The notes below the pieces were generated by a model, which saw only the letters and a list, made by a program, of their open reading frames with translations, was not told the DNA's origin and searched no databases. From NCBI GenBank assembly GCA_963791495.1, contig CAWBST010000023.1:62001-126000 (forward strand): a stretch of DNA of 64,000 nt. The letters run 5' to 3'. A program made the translations under genes and the position numbers. This document shows positions 57,618 to 64,000 of this stretch, piece by piece. The DNA comes from JAMXLO01 sp963791495 (GTDB lineage: Bacteria > Pseudomonadota > Alphaproteobacteria > Acetobacterales > Acetobacteraceae). How positions within the stretch are numbered: position 1 is the stretch's first letter; the number at the start of each line of letters is the position of its first letter.

Positions 57618-58688
57618 ATGAGCCTGCCGCAGCCAACGGACGTGCGCACGGCGGAGCAGAGCGTGCCGCTCGATTGGGATGCGGTGCGCGCGTATTTGGC
57701 CGGCCACGGCTTGCGCCTCGACAGTGATCCGCCGCCGCGGCAGTTCGCCGGCGGTCTGGCGAACCTGAACTATCTGATCCATCTCGACGGCACGCCTGCC
57801 GTGTTGCGCCGACCGCCACTCGGCGAGCTTCCGGCTGGCGCATACGACATGTCGCGCGAGTTCCGCATCCTGAGCCGGCTGCCGGATGCTCTGACATTCG
57901 TGCCGCGCGGGCTGTTCCTGTGCGCGGACGCAAGCATCGTCGGCGCACAGTTTCAGATCATCGAATATCGGCCGGGGCTGGTGATCCGCGAGCACATCCC
58001 GCCCGAGCTGGCGGGTCGCCCCGAGGTCGGGCCTCGGCTGTCGCAGGTGCTGATCGAGACAATGGTGGCGATCCATGCGGTGGATACCGCGGCGATCGGG
58101 CTGGACGACCTCGGACGCCCCGCGGGTTTCCTGGCACGCGCGGTAAGCGGCTGGCGCAAGCGAGGGCTGGCTGCGGTGGAGGCGGGCACCGAGACGCTGC
58201 ATGTCGAACTCGGCAAATGGCTGGAAATGCATGCTGTGCCGGATGGCGCGCCGGCGCTGCTGCACAATGACTTCAAGCTCAACAACATGATTCTCGACCC
58301 GCGCGATCTGTCGCCGGTCGCGGTGGTGGACTGGGACCAGGGCACGCGCGGCGATCCGCTGTTCGATTTCGCCACGCTGCTGAGCTACTGGGTGCACGAG
58401 GATGATCCGCCGGCGCTGCACGACATGGCGCAGATGCCCGCGGACGAAGGCGGTTTCTTCCCCCGCGAGCAGGCGGTCGCCACCTATGCCGCGCTGAGCG
58501 GTCGCGATGTCTCGGACTTCCTGTTCCACCGCGTGCTGGCAATGTACAAGCTGGGCGTGATCTTTCTGCAACTCGGCTACCGCTGGCGCAGCGGCGCCAC
58601 CACCGAGCCACGCTATGCCGGTCTCACGGCGATCGGTACGGGGATCGTCGAGTTCGCATACGAGATTGCTCAGGGGCACGCGTTCTGA
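57618..58688 (+). CDS. Phosphotransferase family protein (APH/ACAD10-like)
   Basis: 356 residues of the aminoglycoside phosphotransferase/choline kinase fold. The Brenner motif is LLHNDFKLNNMILDPRDLSP and the metal-binding DWDQGTRGDPLFDFATLLSY follows. Proteins of this type in acyl-CoA dehydrogenase operons resemble the kinase part of ACAD10/11 and probably phosphorylate a 4-hydroxy-acyl group prior to its removal. The stop overlaps the next start by one base (TGATG), so it is an operon with the dehydrogenase and SDR. Confidence 0.92.
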   Translation: MSLPQPTDVRTAEQSVPLDWDAVRAYLAGHGLRLDSDPPPRQFAGGLANLNYLIHLDGTPAVLRRPPLGELPAGAYDMSREFRILSRLPDALTFVPRGLFLCADASIVGAQFQIIEYRPGLVIREHIPPELAGRPEVGPRLSQVLIETMVAIHAVDTAAIGLDDLGRPAGFLARAVSGWRKRGLAAVEAGTETLHVELGKWLEMHAVPDGAPALLHNDFKLNNMILDPRDLSPVAVVDWDQGTRGDPLFDFATLLSYWVHEDDPPALHDMAQMPADEGGFFPREQAVATYAALSGRDVSDFLFHRVLAMYKLGVIFLQLGYRWRSGATTEPRYAGLTAIGTGIVEFAYEIAQGHAF

Positions 58689-59857
58689 TGGATTTTTCGC
58701 TCACGCCCGAGCTGCAGGAATTGCAGCAGCGCACGCGCAGCTTCATTCGTGACAGGATCATGCCGTTGGAGGGGGATCAGCGGCAGACCGCGCACGGGCC
58801 GACGGAGGAATTCCGCCGCGAACTGGTGACGCTTGGGCGCGAGGCGGGGCTGCTCGCGCCGCATGCGTCGCCGGAATTCGGCGGCCTCGGGCTGAACAAT
58901 GTCGGCAAGGCCGTCGTGTTCGAAGAGGCCGGCTATTCGCTGCTGGGACCCGTCGCGATGCACATCTTCGCGCCGGACGAGGCCAACATCCATCTGCTGG
59001 AACAGGTCGCCACGGCGGAGCAGAAGGAACGCTGGCTGCGGCCATTGGCGCAAGGCGACATCCGTTCCTGCTTCTGCATGACCGAGCCGGCACCAGGCGC
59101 GGGATCGGACCCGTCCGCGCTGAAGACCACGGCGGTGCAGGATGGCAACCACTGGGTGATCAACGGGGAGAAATGGTTCATCACCGGCGCTGAGGGAGCC
59201 AGCTTCGCGATCATCATGGCCAAGGGCGAGGATGGCGCGGCGACGATGTTCCTCGCCGACATGGATCAGCCGGGCATCGAGATCGTGCGCACCATGCACA
59301 GCCTTGACCAGGCATTCGCCGGCGGTCATGCCGTGGTGCGCTTCAATGATCTGCGCGTGCCCGCAAGCGACATCCTGGGCGAGCTTGGCAAGGGGTTCCG
59401 GTACGCGCAGGTGCGGCTTGCGCCGGCGCGGCTGACGCATTGCATGCGCTGGCTCGGCGCGGCGCGGCGCGCGCACGACATCGCCGCGGATTATGCGGGG
59501 CGGCGCGAGGTGTTCGGCGCGAAGCTGGTGAACCACGAAGGCGTCGGCTTCATGCTGGCCGACAACGAGATCGACATCCGCATGAGCCGGCTGGCGATCT
59601 GGCACACCGCCTGGCTGCTCGATCAAGGTGCGCGCGGCACGACGGAGTCCTCGATCGCCAAGGTGTTCTGCTCGGAGGCGATCTGGCGCGTGGTCGACCG
59701 CTGCGTGCAGGTGCTGGGCGGGCAGGGCGTCACTGGCGAGACGCTGGTGGAGCGCATCTTCCGCGAGGTGCGCGCGTTCCGCATCTACGACGGGCCGTCG
59801 GAGGTGCATCGCTGGTCGCTGGCGCAGCGCATCGCGCGACAGGGTGCGAACTGGTGA
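58688..59857 (+). CDS. Acyl-CoA dehydrogenase
   Basis: 389 residues: MDFSLTPELQELQQRTRSFI, then CMTEPAPGAGSDPSALKTTA (FAD site) and FITGAEGASFAIIMAKGEDG, ending in VLGGQGVTGETLVERIFREV. It resembles the ACAD10/11 group used in 4-hydroxy fatty-acid breakdown, in keeping with the coupled phosphotransferase. The start overlaps the phosphotransferase stop and its own stop overlaps the SDR start (GTGA). Confidence 0.93.
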   Translation: MDFSLTPELQELQQRTRSFIRDRIMPLEGDQRQTAHGPTEEFRRELVTLGREAGLLAPHASPEFGGLGLNNVGKAVVFEEAGYSLLGPVAMHIFAPDEANIHLLEQVATAEQKERWLRPLAQGDIRSCFCMTEPAPGAGSDPSALKTTAVQDGNHWVINGEKWFITGAEGASFAIIMAKGEDGAATMFLADMDQPGIEIVRTMHSLDQAFAGGHAVVRFNDLRVPASDILGELGKGFRYAQVRLAPARLTHCMRWLGAARRAHDIAADYAGRREVFGAKLVNHEGVGFMLADNEIDIRMSRLAIWHTAWLLDQGARGTTESSIAKVFCSEAIWRVVDRCVQVLGGQGVTGETLVERIFREVRAFRIYDGPSEVHRWSLAQRIARQGANW

Positions 59858-60606
59858 GCGAGTTCGATCTCACGGGGAAGGTCTGCGTCGTGACGGGCGG
59901 GGGACGGGGCATCGGCCGCGCCATTGCCGAAGGGCTGGCACGTCACGGTGCGACACTGGTGCTGTCGGGGCGCACAGAGGCGACGTTGGCGGATGCGGCG
60001 ACAGCGATCGGCGAGCGCGCAAGTGTCTGTGCTGCCGACGTGTCGCGCGAGGCAGATGTGCTGGCGCTGCGCGACGCGGTGCTGGCGCGGCACGGCAGGC
60101 TTGACGTGCTGGTCAACAATGCCGGCATCAATCCCATTTTCCGCGGGATCGAGCGGATCAGCCTCGAGGAATGGCAGAGCATCATCGACATCAACCTCAC
60201 CGGCACTTTCCTGTGCTGCAAGTACCTTGGTGGGGCGATGGTCGAGCGGGGCAGAGGTTCGCTCATCAACATCAGTTCGGTGGCGGGCCATGTGGGGCTG
60301 CTGCGCTCGGTGCCGTATTGTGCATCCAAGGGCGGCGTCGAGATGTTGACCCGGGCGCTGGCACTCGATTGGGCGAAGAGCGGCGTGCGGGTGAACACGC
60401 TCGCACCTGGCTGGGTGGATACCGACCTGACGCACGGGCTGCTGGAACACGACGTGCACGGCAGGCGGTTGCTCGATCACACACCGATGGGCCGCTTCGC
60501 CACTGCCGGCGACATGGTGGGCGCGGCAGTGTTCCTGGCATCCGACGCATCGTCTTACATGACGGGCCAGAGCCTGCTGATCGACGGCGGCTGGACCGCG
60601 GATTAG
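59854..60606 (+). CDS. Short-chain dehydrogenase/reductase
   Basis: 250 residues from the GTG at 59854, which overlaps the dehydrogenase stop (GTGA). It has the classical SDR motifs: VCVVTGGGRGIGRAIAEGLA (TGxxxGxG), VLVNNAGINPIF (NNAG), catalytic Ser in INISSVAGHVG, YxxxK in YCASKGGVEML, and the PG motif APGWVDTDL. It oxidises or reduces an alcohol with NAD(P). It is the third gene of the operon and probably handles the hydroxyacyl or alcohol product. Confidence 0.93.
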   Translation: MSEFDLTGKVCVVTGGGRGIGRAIAEGLARHGATLVLSGRTEATLADAATAIGERASVCAADVSREADVLALRDAVLARHGRLDVLVNNAGINPIFRGIERISLEEWQSIIDINLTGTFLCCKYLGGAMVERGRGSLINISSVAGHVGLLRSVPYCASKGGVEMLTRALALDWAKSGVRVNTLAPGWVDTDLTHGLLEHDVHGRRLLDHTPMGRFATAGDMVGAAVFLASDASSYMTGQSLLIDGGWTAD

Positions 60607-60618
60607 GTTCTGACAACG

Positions 60619-61071
60619 CTACCCGGGCGGCGGCAGAAAATTCACCTCGTGCAGGCCGGCGAGCCGGACCACCTCGGCCGGATCCGGTACGTTGTCGATC
60701 GCCTGGAACAGGTCCCACAGCTTGCGCGTCGGCGACACCCAGAACAGGCAGGTGATGTTCGCTTGGCTGTGGTTGAAAAGCCCGTGCGGAATGCCGCGCG
60801 GCAGGCGAATCAGGTCACCCGCAGAGGCATTGGCGGACTGGCCGTCCAGCACGAGGTCGAAGCGGCCCTCGAACATGTAGATGAATTCGTCCTGGGTGGG
60901 GTGGATGTGCGGCGGAACGAAGGTGCCCGGGGGTAGAAGCGCGTGCCAGGAGAAACTGCTCTCGGTGACGTGCAACGGCGTGTAGGTCTGACCTAGGATG
61001 TGCCAGACCATCCCGTTCACGCTGCTGCTTTTCTGGGTGACGCCGGCGGTCATCGGTGCGGGACTCGGCAT
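60619..61071 (-). CDS. Cupin-domain protein
   Basis: 150 residues from the ATG at 61071, preceded by aaggag at 7 bp. Cupin motif 1 appears as GTFVPPHIHPTQDEFIYMFE (HxH ... E) and motif 2 as GDLIRLPRGIPHGLFNHSQA. Small metal-binding cupins act as dioxygenases, isomerases or sensors; the function here is unknown. It shares the strand and short gap with the alpha/beta hydrolase and is probably its operon partner. Confidence 0.87.
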   Translation of the reverse strand: MPSPAPMTAGVTQKSSSVNGMVWHILGQTYTPLHVTESSFSWHALLPPGTFVPPHIHPTQDEFIYMFEGRFDLVLDGQSANASAGDLIRLPRGIPHGLFNHSQANITCLFWVSPTRKLWDLFQAIDNVPDPAEVVRLAGLHEVNFLPPPG

Positions 61072-61138
61072 GCTGATGCTCCTTGGATTGCACGAGGTCG
61101 TTGAGCAATCATAGGTTCGGCCGCGATCGATTGCACAG

Positions 61139-61924
61139 TTAGGCCAGGAACTCTCGCAGCAGCTTTTCGATAACCACCGGCTGTTCCAGCACCGAGGCGT
61201 GTGCGGCCTCGGCCACGAACTCCACGCGCGCGCCGGTGATATGCTCGCCGAGCCAGCGCGCCGCGTCCTTGAAGGCATCGCTCTCCGCGGAGCCGCAGAT
61301 CACCAGCGTGGGCGACGCGATGCGGGGCGCGAGATTGCGTAGGTCGGCGGCTCCCAGCGCCTCGCAGGCAAGCGCGTAACCCTCGCCGCTGCACGCACGA
61401 AACGTGTCACGCACCAGCTTCACCGCAGGTGGTTCGGTCGCGACAAATGCAGGCGTAAACCAGATCTGCTCGATCATCGGCAGCAGCGAGGTTGCGCCGT
61501 CTCGCCGCGCCGCTGCGGCACGCACTGACCAGTTGGCCCTGGCCTCGTCCGTATAGCGCGGCGTGGTGTCGCACAGCACCAGCCGCTCCACCATCGCAGG
61601 CTCGGTTGCCGCGAAGCACTGCGCGACCAGGCCGCCGAGCGAGATGCCCATGATGTGCGCCTGCGCAATTCCCTCGCGCCGCAGTACGGCGGCCAGCTGT
61701 GCGGACAGTTCCTCGATGCCGTAGGATGCTGCGGGCAAAGCGGTCTCACCATGACCGGGCAGATCGTACGAGATCAGCGAGTAGCGATCGGCAAGACCGC
61801 TCAGACAATCCCACAGGTGATGCGTCATGCCGAGACAATGGAGCATCACCAGTGGCGTACCATGCCCGGTGCGATGCACCCTGATTGCGGCTGAGTCGAG
61901 CGGCTGTGTGTGGCGGTCGGCCAT
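61139..61924 (-). CDS. Alpha/beta hydrolase (3-oxoadipate enol-lactonase-like)
   Basis: 261 residues from the ATG at 61924 (gggagg site). It has the nucleophile elbow IMGISLGGLVAQCFAA, oxyanion region MLHCLGMTHHLWDCLSGLAD and the Asp/His region LVICGSAESDAFKDAARW and EAAHASVLEQP. Length and order match PcaD-type enol-lactonases, but relatives include esterases and C-C bond hydrolases. It diverges from the amino-acid binding protein gene. Confidence 0.88.
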   Translation of the reverse strand: MADRHTQPLDSAAIRVHRTGHGTPLVMLHCLGMTHHLWDCLSGLADRYSLISYDLPGHGETALPAASYGIEELSAQLAAVLRREGIAQAHIMGISLGGLVAQCFAATEPAMVERLVLCDTTPRYTDEARANWSVRAAAARRDGATSLLPMIEQIWFTPAFVATEPPAVKLVRDTFRACSGEGYALACEALGAADLRNLAPRIASPTLVICGSAESDAFKDAARWLGEHITGARVEFVAEAAHASVLEQPVVIEKLLREFLA

Positions 61925-62014
61925 CGTGTCCTCCCTTGGCGCGTCCTGCATGGGATTGTAAGGCAGGCTCATCGGATTGAGGATCGGTCCGGTCTGACAC
62001 TGGGAGACGCACAC

Positions 62015-62860
62015 ATGACCACCAGACTCGGCCGCCGGGGGCTCGCCGCGGCCGCCGCGTTGCTGCCTGTATCCGCGTTGATCCGCTCCGCCAATGCGCA
62101 GCCGGCCAACGAAACCACCTTCGACCGGGTGCGCCGAACCAAGACGCTGCGCATTGCCGCGCTGCCGGGGGAACTGCCTTACTTCCAGAAGGATCTTGCC
62201 AGCGGTGAATGGAGCGGCGCCTGCATCGACATGGCAAAGGACATCGCCAAGGTGTTCGATGCCCAATTGGCCTATGTCGAGTCCACCTACGGAAATTCGG
62301 TGCTCGATCTGCAGTCGAACAAGGTGGACCTGGCGTTTGCGCTGAACCCCACACCGCAGCGCGCACTGTCCATCGGCTTTACCCATCCAATGATCGTGCA
62401 CCCCTTCGGCTGCGTTGCGCGCAAGGGGCTGGATCCGAACACCTGGGACGATCTCAACAAGCCGGAGATCAAGGTCGTATACGACATCGGTTCGCTGCAC
62501 GAGGTCGCGGCAAAGCGCTATTGTCCGATGGCGCAGCTCACCGGTTACAAGTCGCGTGACGAATGCACGCTGGCGCTGCAGTCGGGCCGCGCCGATGCGC
62601 ACATCCTGGCGGCGATACTCGGGCTTTCCGCGATAGGCAAGAACCCGTCGCTTGGCAGCTATCATCTGCTGACCGGACCCGTGGTGGCGCTGCCGAGTTG
62701 TCTCGGCATTCAGCGCGAGCCGGACACGCGCTTCGCGGACGTCGTGAATGCGTGGATCGACTTCAACCGCGGCACGGGCCAGATCCGCGAGTGGCTGCTC
62801 GACGGGCTCGCCAAGTTCGGCGTCAAGCGCGACCAGATTCCAGCGACGCTGAGTTTCTGA
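62015..62860 (+). CDS. ABC transporter substrate-binding protein, polar amino-acid type
   Basis: 281 residues. Twin-arginine-like signal (LGRRGLAAAAALLPVSAL) ending near ANAQ, then the PBP type II body FDRVRRTKTLRIAALPGELP, YFQKDLASGEWSGACIDMAK and FALNPTPQRALSIGFTHPMI. It binds an amino acid or related cation. The permease gene follows 22 bp later. No ATPase gene is seen before the strand change. Confidence 0.92.
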   Translation: MTTRLGRRGLAAAAALLPVSALIRSANAQPANETTFDRVRRTKTLRIAALPGELPYFQKDLASGEWSGACIDMAKDIAKVFDAQLAYVESTYGNSVLDLQSNKVDLAFALNPTPQRALSIGFTHPMIVHPFGCVARKGLDPNTWDDLNKPEIKVVYDIGSLHEVAAKRYCPMAQLTGYKSRDECTLALQSGRADAHILAAILGLSAIGKNPSLGSYHLLTGPVVALPSCLGIQREPDTRFADVVNAWIDFNRGTGQIREWLLDGLAKFGVKRDQIPATLSF

Positions 62861-62882
62861 ACGGAGGCCGGCGGAGAAGGCG

Positions 62883-63548
62883 ATGGTCTATCAATGGGAC
62901 TTCGCCTTCCTGCTGCGCTATACACCGCTGTTCTGGAAAGGCGTACTGGTCACACTGGCCTATACCGCGGCCACCATCCTGCTTGGCCTGATCATAGGTC
63001 TGCTGATCGGGCTCGGCCGTCTGTCGCGCTCGAAACTGCTGAACATCCCGCTGATCGCGTTTATCGAGGCGTTCCGCTGCACGCCGCTGCTGGTGCAGAT
63101 CGTCTGGTTCTACTATGCGCTGCCGGTACTGCTGAACATCCAGATCCCGGCCACGACCGCGGCGGTGCTGGTACTGTCCTGCTACACCGGCGCGTTCTAT
63201 GCGGAAATCTTTCGCGGCGGCATCATCTCGATCGAGCAGGGTCAATGGGACGCGGCACGCGCGCTCGGCCTGCGGCGCTGGTCGATGATGCGCAAGGTGA
63301 TCCTGCCGCAGGCGGTCAAACGCATGATCCCGCCGTTCGTGAACCAGTCGATAACGCAGCTCAAGAACACGTCGCTGGTATCCACGATCGCGGTGCCCGA
63401 CCTGCTGTATCAGGGAACGCTGATCACTGCCGACACCTACCGGCCACTCGAGGTCTATACCGTCGTGGCGCTGATCTATTTCGCCATGCTGTTTCCGAGC
63501 ACGCTGCTGGCACAGGCGTACGAACGGCATCTGGCGAGGGGGCGGTGA
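62883..63548 (+). CDS. Amino-acid ABC transporter permease
   Basis: 221 residues, HEQRO/GltK type. It begins YQWDFAFLLRYTPLFWKGVL, has about five membrane helices, and the conserved cytoplasmic coupling loop GQWDAARALGLRRWSMMRKV (EAA-type) followed by ILPQAVKRMIPPFVNQSITQ. It forms the channel for the binding protein upstream. A single permease suggests a homodimer; the ATPase must come from elsewhere. Confidence 0.93.
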   Translation: MVYQWDFAFLLRYTPLFWKGVLVTLAYTAATILLGLIIGLLIGLGRLSRSKLLNIPLIAFIEAFRCTPLLVQIVWFYYALPVLLNIQIPATTAAVLVLSCYTGAFYAEIFRGGIISIEQGQWDAARALGLRRWSMMRKVILPQAVKRMIPPFVNQSITQLKNTSLVSTIAVPDLLYQGTLITADTYRPLEVYTVVALIYFAMLFPSTLLAQAYERHLARGR

Positions 63549-63558
63549 GCCCCCATCC

Positions 63559-64000
63559 CTATTCCTTCCGCGGCAGCAGCTGCTCGGCCAGTGTCGCCCA
63601 ATAGGATGCGCCGATCGGCAGGATCTCGTCGTTGAAGTCGTAGCGTGGGTGGTGGACCATCGCGTCGTCCTTGCCGCGACCGCCGCCAAGCATGATGTAG
63701 CTGCCCTGCTTGGCGTTGAGCATGAACGAGAAATCCTCGCCACCCATTGTCGGCTTCTGCATGTGCATAACGCGCGCTTCGCCGGCGACCGTCGCCGCCG
63801 CGCGGCGCGCCAGTGTGGTTGCATCGGGATCGTTCACCGTCGTGGGATAGTCGCGGCTGAACACCACGTCGGCCTTGGCGCCGAAGCTTTCGGCGATACC
63901 GGTGGCGAGGCGCCGCACGCCGTCCTCCAGCTGATCGCCGACACGCGCATCGAACCAGCGAGCGGTGCCGAGCATGCGCACCGTCTCGGGTATCACGTTG
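63559..64000 (-). CDS. M20-family metallopeptidase/amidohydrolase, C-terminal part
   Basis: The reading frame continues past the right edge of the window, so the N-terminus is missing. The visible 147 residues show the lid-domain end (NVIPETVRMLGTARWFDARV) and the metal-site segment MQKPTMGGEDFSFMLNAKQG, typical of hippurate hydrolase/N-acyl-amino-acid amidohydrolases. Released amino acids could be taken up by the convergent ABC genes (inference). It converges with the permease gene, 10 bp apart. Confidence 0.9.
   Translation of the reverse strand, partial: NVIPETVRMLGTARWFDARVGDQLEDGVRRLATGIAESFGAKADVVFSRDYPTTVNDPDATTLARRAAATVAGEARVMHMQKPTMGGEDFSFMLNAKQGSYIMLGGGRGKDDAMVHHPRYDFNDEILPIGASYWATLAEQLLPRKE

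Overview
The window looks like a chromosomal segment of a high-GC alphaproteobacterium, most likely Rhodospirillales/Acetobacteraceae. This rests on gene content and protein style (Tat-like solute-binding proteins, paired OmpA proteins, acyl-CoA dehydrogenase operons, a hydantoinase A/B fusion, alphaproteobacterial intergenic repeats); no rRNA or marker phylogeny is available here. There is no CRISPR array, rRNA, prophage or complete insertion sequence. The only RNA gene is a tRNA-Sec.

Layout. 1-5.2 kb: a periplasmic binding protein, a DUF1330 protein, a LysR regulator, an M15 peptidase coupled to a class C beta-lactamase-like hydrolase, and a DUF2272 lipoprotein. 5.2-9.5 kb: an RND efflux permease and its adaptor. 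9.7-12.3 kb: a two-subunit TPP decarboxylase of sulfopyruvate/phosphonopyruvate type, a GST and a Uma2 protein. 12.5-14.4 kb: a decayed stretch with a methyltransferase split by a 496-bp ISL3 transposase fragment, a remnant of a small protein family and short repeats. 14.5-21.4 kb: catabolic genes (acyl-CoA dehydrogenase, branched-chain-type binding protein, TPP enzyme, isochorismatase, N-formylglutamate amidohydrolase, GNAT). 21.5-22.9 kb: selA and, one base later, selC. 23.1-29.3 kb: two tandem OmpA proteins, a lipoprotein and a frameshifted hybrid histidine kinase. 29.3-37.6 kb: an MFS exporter, a thioesterase and a four-gene minus-strand operon (TPP enzyme, nucleoside transporter, gamma-glutamyltransferase, oxaloacetate-decarboxylase-like lyase), with a frameshifted lyase diverging from it. 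38-50.6 kb: a winged-helix/TPR regulator, an unknown family protein, a frameshifted oxidoreductase, creatininase, a frameshifted 5-oxoprolinase/hydantoinase fusion, AsmA, a flavin reductase and a small secreted protein. 50.7-55.6 kb: the PrkA kinase - DUF444 - SpoVR operon. 56.3-60.6 kb: an ECF sigma factor with a divergent zinc anti-sigma-like protein, then a phosphotransferase - acyl-CoA dehydrogenase - SDR operon. 60.6-64 kb: cupin, alpha/beta hydrolase, polar amino-acid binding protein and permease, and the end of an M20 peptidase.

The most notable points are the selA/selC junction and an unusual density of broken genes. Five long genes change frame, and all five shifts are of the same class (one extra base or two missing). 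One more gene has a single in-frame amber codon. The methyltransferase frame is restored exactly if the transposase fragment is removed between two GCG triplets. Some of the single-base defects may be sequencing errors. No wholly new defence or mobile system is evident. The best candidates for unexplained biology are the small protein family at 39.8 kb with its remnant at 14 kb, the divergent sigma/anti-sigma unit, and the histidine kinase with a degenerate receiver and a degenerate Hpt domain.
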